From contig CAVZHA010000005.1 in assembly GCA_963774945.1 (NCBI GenBank), positions 372,001 through 436,000 on the forward strand: a stretch of 64,000 bases of DNA. Reading direction: 5' to 3'. A program made the translations under genes and the position numbers. This DNA is from Trebonia sp963774945. Lineage in GTDB: Bacteria; Actinomycetota; Actinomycetes; Streptosporangiales; Streptosporangiaceae. Under the pieces are notes generated by a model. It made no database searches, had not been told where the DNA came from, and was given only the letters and a program-made list of their open reading frames with translations. Every line of letters starts with the position of its first letter. Position 1 is the stretch's first letter. Positions 38,380 through 49,100 of the stretch are shown piece by piece.

Positions 38380-39112
38380 TCAGGAGCGGGCGGCGGGGGT
38401 GTTCCGCTTGCCGAGTCCCCAGAGGGCGGCGCTGACAACGGTGATGCAGAACAGCAGGAACGTGACGAGGTGGACGCCGCTGCAGTACTCGCAGACCGAT
38501 CCGATCTGGAACTCGGCGTAGATCAGGTACATCACGAAGCCCATGCCGACGATCACCGACCCCAGCCGGACGATGTCGACCCCGCGGCTGGCTGATCCGC
38601 AGCGCCGGCGGCTGCCACGGAAGCGCCAGGCCCACGGCGAGAAGATCACCACCGCGAAGACGTAGAACGCCAGGCCGAGCACGGCCACCGGGAACACGTT
38701 GAAGACCATCGACTGCGAGCTGGTGATGACCGCGGTGCAGTTGAACGTGCCGCCCGCGCCGGACGGGCAGCCGAGCAGGTGCGAGCCGTTGTAGTGCGCG
38801 TACGTCTCGTAGGCGGAGATCGCGAGGCCGATCACGGCCAGCACCGTCGAGGTGATCTGCAGCCACAGCGGCGGGCCGGACGGGCTGGCGCCGGCTCGAA
38901 CGACTCCTCGGGCTCGGGCGCGACCGCGGTCCGCTTGGGCGAGCGGGCCGCGGTCACGTTGGCCGACTTACTCGGGCTGTTGGGCGTGGCAGAGACAGCC
39001 GGGACCGTTCGGGAGCTGGGGGTTTTGCCGTTTGAGCCGCCGCCGGCAGCGACGGCCGACCGCTCTTGCTCGACGCGGACCGGTTCCTCGAGCGGGCCTT
39101 TGAACTTGCCAT
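38380..39112 (-). CDS. Vitamin K epoxide reductase (VKOR)-family disulfide-forming membrane protein
   Basis: A Ser/Lys-rich cytoplasmic N-terminus (MASSKARSRNRSASSKS...) leads to the VKOR four-helix core: LWLQITSTVLAVIGLAISAYETYAHY, loop cysteines in LLGCPSGAGGTFNCTAV, two TM helices, and the catalytic CxxC in GSVCEYCSGVHLVTFLLFC. VKOR reoxidises a DsbA-like partner using quinone. Frame changes near 39060, 38890 and 38600 occur. The two genes immediately upstream on the same strand are thioredoxin-fold DUF929 proteins, the likely partners. Start ATG 39112; stop at 38380. Confidence 0.9.
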
Positions 39113-39187
39113 CGCGGGTCGTCTCCCGTTGCTGTCATCTGCCGTTATCGCCAGGGCGGGCCGCAGCGCGGCCCGCCCCGTTCCTGA

Positions 39188-40174
39188 CTACTTGGCGAGG
39201 GTGCTTTCGAGCTTCTGGATGGTGGGCGTGCACGCGGTGGCGGGCTGGTTGTTGGTCAGCGTGCAGATCGCCGCGGTCTCGTAGTTCGCGTTGGCGATGA
39301 TCGCCTTGCCGACCGAGGACGACGGGTTGCTCATGTCGGTCGCCACCTGCTGCCAGGTCAGCCCGTCCAGCATCGTCGGGGTGAGCGGCGAGAGGTTGCC
39401 GACCTGCGCGTACTTGTTGCCGAAGTCGATGTACGGGATGTACGTGCCCGGGTCGTAGGCGGTCTGCAGCTTCTGCTCGGCCGAGGTCGCGGTCTGCAGC
39501 GGCGCGTAGGCGACGCTGCTGCTGGTGGAGTTCCCGATCCGGTAGTTGTGCTCCAGCTCGACCGTCACCAGCGAGATGTACTTGCTCGTGTACTTCGAGC
39601 CGTAGAACGTCAGCGTGGGCGTGTTCGCGTCGGTGTCGGTGCTCGACGAGTGCGTGGTCGTGAGGCCGGTGAAGGTGCCGAACCGGCTGAACGCGTTGAC
39701 CATCGCCCAGCGCTGCGCGGCGCAGAACGGGCAGTACTCGCTGCCGATGAACAGCACCTCGGGCTTGCCGTTCTGGGTCAGCGACGGGCCGTCGACGGTC
39801 GCGAAGTAGGACCCGTCGTTCTGGCGCCATCGAGGTGACTGCGCTGCGGGGTCGTGGCGGCGACGAACATCGCGCTCGGGATGGTGCCGCCCGCCGACCT
39901 TGTCGGTGACGCTGGTCGGCACGCAGGTGACGTCGTTGACCACCTTGGTCAGCGCGGTGCCCGGTCGGGCCGTTGCTCGACGGGGCGGCCGTGCCGCCGC
40001 TGTTGCTGTTCAGCTTCACCAGCACGAACGCGAGCTACCACGATGACGACGACGAGGATGGACCCGCCGGCCAGGTAGATGCGCCTGCGCTGCTCGGCTC
40101 GGCGCTGCTGCCTCCCGCTGCGCGGCGATGCGCGCGCGCCGGTCCGGTTCCGACTTGGTCCTACTCGCTTTGCC
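39188..40174 (-). CDS. DUF929 membrane-anchored thioredoxin-fold protein 1
   Basis: MGKASRTKSEPDRRARIAAQRE at the start, one TM helix (IYLAGGSILVVVIVV...FVLVKLN), then an extracytoplasmic domain with VVNDVTCVPTSVTDKVG and the redox motif VLFIGSEYCPFCAAQRWAMVNAFSRFG (CPFC). It continues with Thr/Ser-rich strands (TFYGSKYTSKYISLVTVELEHN) and a C-terminal Cys pair (AAICTLTNNQPATACTP). Frame changes lie near 40130, 40045, 39970, 39890 and 39830. The CxxC after a beta strand is exactly where thioredoxins have theirs. Next to VKOR, it is a good candidate DsbA-like oxidase, though DUF929 itself has no established role. Confidence 0.85.
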
Positions 40175-40245
40175 CATGCGCACATCGTAGGGCGAATTGG
40201 CGAGCTAGTGGTCCACGAAAAGCTGAGAGAAACCTTAGATCTTGA

Positions 40246-41156
40246 CCTAGATTTTCGCCTGCAGCGCCCGCACGGTCGACGTGCACGCGGACGCGGGCTG
40301 GTTGCCGGTCAGGCTGCAGATCGCCGCCGTCGCGAAGTTGGCGGTGCCGAGCACCGACTTGGCGACCGGGCAAGTCGGGTCGTGCAGGTCGGCGGCGATC
40401 TGCGCCCAGGTCAGCCCGGACAGCAGGCGGGGTTGTAGGACGCGCCGACGCTCAGGAACTTGTTACCGTAGTCGATGAACGGGATCGCCCCCTGGTAGGC
40501 CGCGTCGTACTTGTTGAGCAGCGCCTGCTGGGCCGCGGTCGGCGTCTGCAGGACGGTGTAGAAGCCGGTGGCCTTGTCGGGGATGTTGGTGTACCCCTCG
40601 ACCGGGGTGAACGTCAGGTACGAGCTGGTGTAAGCTCGACTTCGCGAACGTCCAGGTCGGGGTCAGCGGGTACGGCTCGGCGTTGCCGCCGCCGTCCTTG
40701 GCCGCCGACCGGATCGGGGCGAGCCCGCTGAAGGTGCCGAACCGGCTGAGCGCGACGATCATCGCCCACCGCTCGGCCGCGCAGTAGGGGCAGTACTCGG
40801 CGCCGATGTAGAGCACCTCGGGCTTGCCCCCGCTGGTCAGCGCCGCGACCGGTGATCGAGGTCGGGTTGGCCGCGTCGTCCCGGCCCCGACCTGGTCGAG
40901 CGTGCTGGCCGGGACCGAGGTGAGCTGGCCGACCACCGAGGTGACGTCGCTGCCGGTCGGCGGGGCGGCGGTGCTGCCGGGGGCGGCCCCGGACGAGCCG
41001 CCGTTGGAGCTCGCGAGCACGAACGCGACCACCACCGCGATGACCGCCATGATCGAGCCGCCCGCCAGGTAGCAGCCGCCGCTTGCGCACCTGCGCCTGT
41101 TCGGCTGCGCGCTGTGCGGCAATCCGCCCCCGCCGGTCCCCGCCACCCTCGACCAT
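40246..41156 (-). CDS. DUF929 membrane-anchored thioredoxin-fold protein 2
   Basis: Paralogue of the next gene. MVEGGGDRRGRIAAQRAAEQAQVRKRR, a TM helix (GGSIMAVIAVVVAFVLASSNGGS), VTSVVGQLTSVPASTLDQVG, and the redox motif VLYIGAEYCPYCAAERWAMIVALSRFG (CPYC). A C-terminal Cys pair in AAICSLTGNQPASACTSTV is also shared, and the protein ends ALQAKI. Frame changes near 41085, 40885, 40850, 40637 and 40430. About 70 bases separate it from DUF929 protein 1. The shared second Cys pair (C-x10-C) in both copies is notable and suggests two disulfide centres per protein. Confidence 0.85.
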
Positions 41157-41262
41157 CAGCCGCTCAGCCCCCAAGTGCTACATGAAGTCACCGACTATCG
41201 CGCATTGTAGCTGAGGGGGCGGCTTCGCCCACGCTCCGGCACGGCCCCAGACGCCCCCGCAC

Positions 41263-41310
41263 GTCGACCCCCATGGCACGGAAATGAGGGGGGATGCCAT
41301 GGGGGTCGAC
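41263..41310. repeat. 16-bp-arm perfect hairpin in a divergent intergenic region
   Basis: GTCGACCCCCATGGCA (41263-41278) and its exact complement (41295-41310) flank a 16-base loop. It lies between the starts of DUF929 protein 2 and the SARP gene, so it is in a 5'-5' gap where a terminator is not expected. It may act as an operator, a leader structure or an insulator. Confidence 0.75.
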
Positions 41311-41431
41311 TGCTGACGGCGTGAGCACCAGGGGGGGATGGCGCCCACGCCTGTTCTGGGGAGGGCACGCTGCCCGCCAGCGGCGACCGGGCCCGACGTG
41401 GCTTCATCGCGGCCGGGCCGATGATCGCTCG

Positions 41432-41477
41432 TCTAGTGATAAACGGGCAGGCTCTAGACGATCTCGATATTTTCTAG
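41432..41477 (+). promoter_or_regulatory. Three TCTAG direct repeats spaced about two helical turns, upstream of the SARP gene
   Basis: TCTAG occurs at 41432-41436, 41453-41457 and 41473-41477, spaced 21 and 20 bases. The first two also form a CGTCTAG/CTAGACG inverted pair (41430-41436 and 41454-41460). SARP regulators bind direct repeats of this general kind on one DNA face, so autoregulation is plausible. Confidence 0.4.
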
Positions 41478-41588
41478 ATGACTGCCATCGAGTCCGGTAA
41501 TCTCCGTACCTGTGGCAGCTGGTTGCGCCGGGTAGTCGGCGTGCCCGCGGGCACGCGGACGTACGCGGCACGAGAGGGGCGGCTTGCG

Positions 41589-44500
41589 GTGGTTCCGCTG
41601 CGGGTAGGAGTGCTCGGCCCGGTGACGGTCTGGCGGGACGGCCGGGAGCAAGCCGCAGGTCAGCCGCGGCAGCTGGCGGTTCTCGGGGTGCTCGCGACCC
41701 GTGCCAACCGGGTGGTCTCGCGCGGCGAGCTGGTCGACGCGGTCTGGGGAGACCAGCCGCCGGCCAGCGCCGAGGGCGGTATCTACACCTATGTCGCCGG
41801 GCTCCGCCGCGTTATCGAGCCGGACCGGCCGCGCCGCGACCCGGACCGATCGCGGCAGTCGCCGGCCAGGACGATCGTCTCCGGAGGCGGCGGCTACCTG
41901 CTGCGGCTCGGGGCCGGCGCCCTCGACGCGGACCACTTCGGGCGGTGCCTGGCGCGCGGCCCGCGGGCTGCGGGCGGACTGCGATCTGGACGGCGCGCTG
42001 CGGGCGGTGGACGAGGCGCTGGCGCTCTGGCGGGGACTGCCTTACGCCGGGGTGCCGGGCCCGTTCGCCGAGGCCGAGCAGCGGCGGCTGACCGAGCTGC
42101 GCACCACGGCGATCGAGGAGCGGGCCGATCTGCTGCTCGCCCAGGGACAGGCGGCCGCCGCGGTGCCCGAGCTGACCGCGCTGACGGCCGCGCACCCGCT
42201 CCGCGAGCAGACCACCGGGCTGCTGATGATCGCGCTCTACCGGTGCGGCAGGCAGGCCGAGGCGCTGCGCGTCTTCGGCGAGACCAGGAAGCGGCTGGCT
42301 GAGGACCTCGGCATCGACCCCGGCGGCGAGCTGGCCAGGATTCACCGGCAGCTGCTGGCGATGGACCCGGCCCTCGACGGGCCGGTCACGGCCCCGTCGG
42401 TCATCACGACCGGGCTGGGCGATCCGGGTTCGGTGACGTCGGCGGCGGCGCCAGGAACCGGCCCGGACGCGTCCGCTCCGGCCCGGCCGGCCGCGGCCCA
42501 GCCGGGACAGACCGCGCCCGCGCCGGTGCCGGTGCCAAGCCCGGCCCAGCTGCCGCCCGAGGTGGCCGGCTTCGCCGGCCGGACCGCCGAGCTGCACTGG
42601 CTGCACGGTCTGCTGCCGGGCTTCGCCGCCGACCCGGCCACCGGCCCGGCCGCAGATCCGACCGCGAACCCGATGGCGAACCCGATCGCGCTGATCACCG
42701 GCACGGCCGGGGTCGGCAAGACCACACTCGCGATCAGGTTCGCCCGCCAGGCCGCGTCGCGCTTTCCCGACGGCCAGCTCTACGTCAACCTGCGCGGGTT
42801 CGACCCGGCCAGCGCGCCGGTGCCGCCCGCGGTGCGCGCTGCAGGGGTTCTTCGACGCGCTGGGCGTCTCGCCCAGGCACGTGCCGGCCGGCCTGGACGC
42901 GCAGAGCGCGCTGCTGCGCACCCTGCTCGACGGCAAGCGGCTGCTGCTGCTGCTCGACAACGCCCACGACGCCGACCAGGTCCGGCCGCTGCTGCCCGGC
43001 AGCGCGGGCTGCCTGGTCCTGGTCACCAGCAGGTCCCAGCTGACCGGGCTGGTGGTGGCGGACGGCGCGCGCCCGCTGCCGCTGGGCGTGCTCGACGGCG
43101 TCGAGGCGGCCGAGTTGCTGGCCCGACGGCTCGGGGCCGACCGGGTGAACGCGGAGCCCGAGGCGATGGCGGCGCTGGTCGAGCGGACCGCCGGGCTGCC
43201 GCTGGCGCTGAGCGTGACCAGCGCGCGGGCGGCGTCCCGGCCGGGCGCGGTCCTGGCCGACCTCGCGGCCGAGCTCACCGACGCCCGCGACCGGCTGGAC
43301 GCGCTGCGCACCGGCGAGGCGGCAACCGACCTGCGGGCCGTGTTCTCCTGGTCGGTCGGACAAGCTCAGCGTCGGCGCGGCGCGGGCGTTCCGGCTGCTC
43401 AGCGTGCATCCGGGCCCGGATATCTCCGCCCCGGCAGCGGCCAGCCTGCATCGCCGTCACGCAATCGCAGGCGCGGGACGCGCTGGCCGAACTGGTCCGC
43501 GCCTCGCTGCTGACCGAGGACGCGGGCGGCCGCTTCGGCTGCCATGACCTGCTGCGCGCCTACGCGGTCGAGCTGTCGGCCCGCGCCGACAGCGAGGCCG
43601 ACCGCGACGCCGCCCGCCATCGGATCGCCGACCACTATCTGCGCACCGCGCACGCGGCCGCGAACCGGGTCTTCCCCGCCCGCGGCCAGGTTCCGCTGCC
43701 GCCGGCCGAGCCGGGCGTCACCGCCGAGGACTTCGGCGGGCCGCCCGACGGGCCCGATGCCGCCAACGATCCCGCCGATGAGTTGTACCAGGCTGATGCG
43801 TACGAGGCAGCGCTCGGCTGGTTCGCGGCCGAGCAGCGGGTGCTGCGCGGCGTGCTCGAGCTCGCCGTCGACGCACGGGCTCGACGAGCACTGCTGGAAG
43901 CTGGCCTGGTACTGGGCGCCGAAGCTGAAGCGGCGCGGTCAGCTGCATGAGGTGCTGACGGTGCAGCGGATGGCGCTGGCGGCGGCGGACCGGCTCGGCG
44001 ACGGCCGATGCGCTCGCCCACGTGCACTACGACCTCGGCCACGTGAGCGCTCGGCTGCGCGACTACGAGACGGCCGACCTGCACCTGCGGCGGGCGCTCG
44101 GCCTGTTCATCGAGCTCGGCGACCGGGCCGGCGTCGGGCAGGCCCAGCACGGCCTCGGCGCTGCTGCTCAGCCAGCAGGACCGCAACGCCGAGGCCCTCG
44201 AGCACGGCCTCGAGGCGCTGCGGCTGCGGCGGGCGTTCGCCGACTCGGCGGCGGTCGCCTACTCGGAGAACATGGTCGGCTGGATCCGCGCCCACCTCGG
44301 CGGGCACGAGGAGGCGCTGGTGCACTGCCGCGCGCGCTCGAGCTGCACCGCGAATCGGGCAGCAGGTCCGGCGTGGCCGACACGCTCGACAGCATCGCCT
44401 ACGTCTACGGCCGGCTGGCCGACTGCCCGCGCGCGATCGACCACTACGAGCAGGCGCTGGCGATGTACCAGCACATCGGCGACCCGGAGGGCGAGGCTCG

Positions 44501-44671
44501 CTCGCTCCTGCACCTGGGCGACGTGCAGCTCGCCGAGGGGCTGTCGCGGGCGGCCCGGCGCAGCTGGGAGCGGTCGCTCGGCGCTGCTGGCCGACGATCC
44601 CCGGCGCGGACGTCAGCGAGGCAACGTTCCGGCTGGCCGTCCGGGTGGCCGACGGCTCGCTCGCTTCCTAA
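41589..44671 (+). CDS. AfsR/SARP-family transcriptional regulator (winged helix, BTAD, NB-ARC, TPR), frameshifted
   Basis: The N-terminal OmpR-like winged helix has LRVGVLGPVTVWRDGREQAAGQPRQLAVLGVLATRANRVVSRGELVDAVWG. It is followed by BTAD (FAEAEQRRLTELRTTAIEERADLLLAQG... EALRVFGETRKRLAEDLGIDPGGEL). An NB-ARC ATPase has ALITGTAGVGKTTLAIRFARQA and LLLLLDNAHDADQVRPLLPGSAGCLVLVTSR. C-terminal TPRs include AHVHYDLGHVSARLRDYETADLHLRRALGLF. GTG 41589 has GAGAGGGGCGG upstream; an in-frame ATG at 41478 would add 37 residues. Frame changes near 41960, 42840, 43362, 43450, 43877, 44010, 44160, 44332 and 44582. Such regulators often control secondary metabolism, but no biosynthetic cluster is in the window. 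Confidence 0.92.
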
Positions 44672-44715
44672 GCCCCCGGCCTGCCTAGGCCCCCGGCCTG
44701 CCTAAGCCCCCGGCC
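44672..44715. repeat. 17-bp tandem repeat after the SARP stop
   Basis: GCCCCCGGCCTGCCTAG at 44672-44688, GCCCCCGGCCTGCCTAA at 44689-44705 and a 10-base third start at 44706-44715. It directly follows the stop codon. Possibly a terminator-related slippage product. Confidence 0.7.
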
Positions 44716-44762
44716 GACCGAGACCCCAACCCGGTCGCGAGCCAGGTCGTGTCCCAATGATG

Positions 44763-44776
44763 CTGTAAAATTACAG
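44763..44776 (+). promoter_or_regulatory. CTGTAA-AA-TTACAG palindrome upstream of serA
   Basis: A perfect 14-base palindrome 22-35 bases before the TTG start. It is AT-rich amid GC-rich DNA, so a candidate operator or promoter element. The binding regulator is unknown. Confidence 0.4.
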
Positions 44777-44797
44777 TGCGCCGTCAGCTACGTTTCG

Positions 44798-46174
44798 TTG
44801 GAAGAGGTGCTAACGCTGGACACGCTCAACCGTGCCTTGCTGCTGGAGAACATCCACCCGGACGCGACGGCTCGACTAACTAAGGCTGGCTATCAGGTCC
44901 AGACGCTGCCCCGAGCGCTCGGCGAGGACGACCTCATCGAGGCGCTGCCCGGGATCAGCCTGCTCGGCATCAGGTCCCAGACCCAGGTCACCGACCGGGT
45001 CCTGGCCAGCGCCGACGGCCTGCTGGCGGTCGGCGCGTTCTGCATCGGCACCAACCAGGTCGATCTGAACGCCGCCGCCAAGCGCGGGGTCGCCGTGTTC
45101 AACGCGCCGTTCTCCAACACCCGCTCCGTCGTCGAGCTGGCGATCGCCGAGATCATCTCGCTGGCCCGACGGCTGCCGGCCAAGAACGTCAAGATGCACG
45201 CGGGCGAGTGGGACAAGTCCGCCAAGGGCGCCCACGAGGTCCGCGGCCGCAAGCTCGGCATCGTCGGCTACGGCAACATCGGCACCCAGCTCTCGGTCAT
45301 CGCCGAGTCGCTCGGCATGTCGGTGTACTTCTACGACATCGCCGACCGGCTGGCGATGGGGAACGCGCGCCGCTGCTCGTCGCTGGAGGAGCTGCTCGAG
45401 TCGGTCGAGACCGTCACCCTGCACGTGGACGGCCGGGCCGGCAACCACGGGTTCTTCGGCGAGGAGGAGTTCGCCCGGATGAACCCCCGGTCGATCTTCC
45501 TCAACCTGTCGCGCGGGTTCGTGGTGGACCACGCCGCGCTGCGCGCGAACATCGAGTCCGGGCACATCGCGGGCGCGGCGATCGACGTGTTCCCCAAGGA
45601 GCCGAAGGGGAACGGCGAGGAGTTCGTCTCCGAGCTGCGCGGCCTCGAGAACGTCATCCTGACCCCGCACATCGGCGGCTCGACCGAGGAGGCGCAGCAG
45701 GACATCGGCGAGTTCGTCTCCGGCAAGCTGGTCGATTTCGCCGGCGGCGGCGCCACCGCGATGTCGGTCAACATGCCGCACGTCGCGCTGCCGACCGTGC
45801 CGGGCACGCACCGCCTCGTGCACCTGCACAAGAACGTCCCCGGCGTGCTCGCCTCGATCAACCGGGTGCTGGCCGACCACGGCGTCAACGTCGAGGGCCA
45901 GCTGCTGCGCACCCGCGACGAGCTCGGCTACGTGATCACCGACATCGGCACCAGCTACACCGACGAGGTGCTGGACGAGCTGCGCGACATGGACGTCACG
46001 ATCCGGCTCCGCACGATCGAGTCGGAGTACGACCGAGAGAAAGATCGCAACCGGCCAGCACGCAGACGCTCCGAGACCCTCAGGCGTCAGCCGCGCACCT
46101 TGTACTCGTACGGGATCGCGACCAGCTGGCTGCCCGACAGGAACTGCAGCGAGTCCACGAAATCGTCGACGTAG
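44798..46174 (+). CDS. serA: D-3-phosphoglycerate dehydrogenase (SerA, ACT-domain type)
   Basis: Catalyses the first step of serine synthesis, 3-phosphoglycerate to phosphohydroxypyruvate with NAD. Substrate-binding start LLLENIHPDATARLTKAGY; NAD fold LGIVGYGNIGTQLSVIAESLGM; catalytic residues around LNLSRGFVVD, AAIDVFPKEP and VILTPHIGGSTEEAQQDIG; C-terminal ACT domain HRLVHLHKNVPGVLASINRVLADHGVNVEG, which binds serine for feedback. It is the short E. coli-like form. The ACT domain ends at about TIRLRTIES. The frame continues 45 residues with no conservation and overlaps the convergent protease gene by about 90 bases, so the true stop may be hidden by an indel. Start TTG 44798, or GTG 44807. 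Confidence 0.95.
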   Translation: MEEVLTLDTLNRALLLENIHPDATARLTKAGYQVQTLPRALGEDDLIEALPGISLLGIRSQTQVTDRVLASADGLLAVGAFCIGTNQVDLNAAAKRGVAVFNAPFSNTRSVVELAIAEIISLARRLPAKNVKMHAGEWDKSAKGAHEVRGRKLGIVGYGNIGTQLSVIAESLGMSVYFYDIADRLAMGNARRCSSLEELLESVETVTLHVDGRAGNHGFFGEEEFARMNPRSIFLNLSRGFVVDHAALRANIESGHIAGAAIDVFPKEPKGNGEEFVSELRGLENVILTPHIGGSTEEAQQDIGEFVSGKLVDFAGGGATAMSVNMPHVALPTVPGTHRLVHLHKNVPGVLASINRVLADHGVNVEGQLLRTRDELGYVITDIGTSYTDEVLDELRDMDVTIRLRTIESEYDREKDRNRPARRRSETLRRQPRTLYSYGIATSWLPDRNCSESTKSST

Positions 46175-49100
46175 ACGATCCCCTGCACCACCGTCCCCGC
46201 CTTCCCCGACGGCTTGATCGTCAGCGTCAGCGTCCTCGTCTGCCCGGGGTTGACCGTGAACAGGTTGTAGGACGCGGACCGGGCCAGCGACGTGACGCCG
46301 AACTGCCAGAAGTCGCCCTCGCGGCGAGGTCACCGTCGGGTCGAACGCCTCGGTGGTCGCGCGCATCGTCATGCTCGCGGTCGCCGCGGCCGCCTTGCCC
46401 GCGCCGAACGGGCCGACCTCGGACGGCACCGCGAACCAGAGACCCTGGGTGACCGGGGTCGTCGCCCGGCCGAGCGGGAACCCGGCGGTCGCAGACGCGC
46501 CGGACGAGCTCTCCTCGTCCGGGTCGCCCGGGAACGGCCCGAAGTCGAACATCACCCGGCCCTTGGAGGTCGTCGCCGTCGGCCGACACGCTGTGGGTCA
46601 TGGTCGGCACGATCCACTCCGGCGGGTCGGCCGAGGCCGCCAGCGGCAGCTTGAGCCCACTGACCGCGTCCTGCGGCGCCAGCGCGTAGCTGGCCAGGAC
46701 GCGGCGTCGCGCGTCGAGGAAGACGTCCTCCGGCGCCGCGCCGGTGTTGTCGAGCCTGATCTGGTAGCTGTACGACCTCCCGGCCTTGAGCGTCGCCCGG
46801 GGCCCGCCGGGCAGCCTGCCGCGGCTCCACCGGACCGCGTTGAACCTGATCAGCCCGGTGAACGGGTCGGTCAGCTCGTTGCCGGGGACGGGCGCGGTGA
46901 AGTCGATGATCAGCGTCCATACCCCGGTCGTGGGGTTGGACGTGTACAGCGACAACTGCCGCCGAGGCGACTCGACCGGCACCCCGGCCGCCGGTGAACC
47001 CGGTGGTGAGGTAGTTCGAGCCGTAGCCCATGGTCTGCCCGCCGGGCGCGACCAGGTACGCGCTGACCTGGTTTTCCGGGTCGTTGCCGAGCACCACGTT
47101 GACATCGAGGTCGCGCAGCATCACCGGCAGGTTAGACGGCACCACGAACGAGTAGGACTCGACCTGGCCCTCGCCCGGCGAGCGTCCGTTGCCGCCGGTC
47201 AGCACGCCGCTGAACCGGCCGCTGGTGCCCAGCCCTGCGTCGACCCGGCCGCGCAGCGTGACCGGGACGCTGACCGGCCCGCCGCCGGCCGGGCCGGTGG
47301 CGAACTCGACCGTGCCGCTCGAGTCGCCCGCCCCGGCCGGCACCACCGCTGACACCCGCACGGTCTTGGCGGCGCCGGGCGGCAGCGTCAGCGACGACGG
47401 TGCCACCGACCCGAACGACGAGGTGCGGGCGACCGTCGCCCCGAACCGCACCGCCCCGGCCGTGCCGCCCGCCGTGGACGTGTCGCTGAAGATCTCCGCC
47501 GTCCACGTCCCGGCCGCCGGGTGCAGCACCTGCGCGCTGCCGTAGCCGCCGGCGCCCTGCGGCAGCGAGTGCGCCGCGAGCCGCCCGGACGGGTCGACCA
47601 GGACCAGCCTGACCCGCTTGTTCGGGTGGCTGGCGGCCGCCGCCGCGGCAGGCCAGGCGATCGAGCCGTTGAGCACCGCCTGCCTGGCCGGCACGGTGAA
47701 CCGCACGGTCGCGTAGTTGGCCGCGGCCCCGGTCCAGCTGGTGAAGTGCGTGCTGCGACGGTCGCTGAGCGTCACCGTGGCCTGCTTGACGACCGAGTTG
47801 CCGGTGAAGCCGCGCCCGGCCACCGACACCCGCTGCGTCTTGGTGCCGGTGTTGGTCACGGTGACCGACCAGTGCGCGGTCGTCCCGGGCTTGCCCACGT
47901 AGTTGAGCTGGTTCGACGACAGCCGTAGGGACTCGCCGACCGAGTTGCGGTGCGACCTGAACGAGGCCAGCTCGACCGCCTTGAGGCTGTTAAGCAGCCC
48001 CGAGCCCTGCTCGGTGGCGGGCGCCCCGAGGTCGGTCGCGGTCGACAGCAGGATCTGCCTCACCTGCGCGGGCGTCGGCGTGGCGTTGCCGTGGGCCTTC
48101 CGGTAGGCCTGGATGACCAGTGCCGCCGCCCCCGCCACCTCGGGCGCCGACTCGCTCGTCCCGCCGGTCTCCTCGACTGGCGACGCCTTGCCGAGGAAGT
48201 TGACGCAGTCGGCGTACTCGGGCGGATCGGGCGTGCAGGAGGCGAACGAGAGGTCGCCCGGCGCCACCAGGTCCAGCGTCCGGCCGGCCTGGGTGTAGCC
48301 GCCGCTCGAGAGCGCGCTGATGTTGTCGTTCAGCCAGCCGCCGGGCGCGAACTTGTCCGCCCCGGCGTAGTCGGTCTGCGCGTAGAACCGGAAGTCGGTC
48401 GACGCGCCGACCGAGATCACGTTCGGATCGGAGGCGGGGGAGCCGATCGTGCTGAACGGCCCCGCGTCGCCCGCCGCGACGACGACGGTGACGCCGGCCG
48501 CCACCGCCATGTTGTTGAACTCCTCGACCGCGTCGAGCGAGGAGACGTCGGGGAACGGATTGGCGCCGAACGACTCGTTGAGCACGTTCACGTGCTCGGT
48601 GTCGACCGCGTAGTCGATTGCCTGCAGGAACGCGGAGGTGGTAGAGACGTCGTTGTTGCTGAACACCTTCAGCGCGACGAGCGAGGCGCCGGGCGCCACC
48701 CCCTGGATCCGGATATTGCACGCGGTGCCCGGCGTCTGCGCGCTGAACCCGGCCACGTTGTAGACCTGCCGCCCCTGCCCGGCGATCGCGTTGGCGTCGA
48801 TGAACGCCTCGCCGCCCTCGGTCGGCGCCGCCGTCCCGCCGCCCGTGAAGTCCGCGTAGTGGCCGATCACGGACTTGCGGCCGCGCTTCAGGTTGGCGTT
48901 GCCAGGATCGATCCCGTCGGCCAGGAACGCGACCTTCACCCCCGCCCCGGTGAAGCCGAGCGACCGCGCGGTCACCGCGCCTGCCGTCGTCGAGTCGGTG
49001 TGGGTGAGGGTGAGCGCGTCCGGCGCGAGCTGCGGGGTCGTCGCCGAGCAGGCGCCGGCGGCGTCTTCACGGTGGACGCCGCGGTGTCGGGCATGGCGGC

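Noticed and set aside
41589..44671. A secondary-metabolite gene cluster controlled by the SARP regulator
   Set aside because: No polyketide, peptide or terpene synthase or tailoring gene is present on either side within the window.
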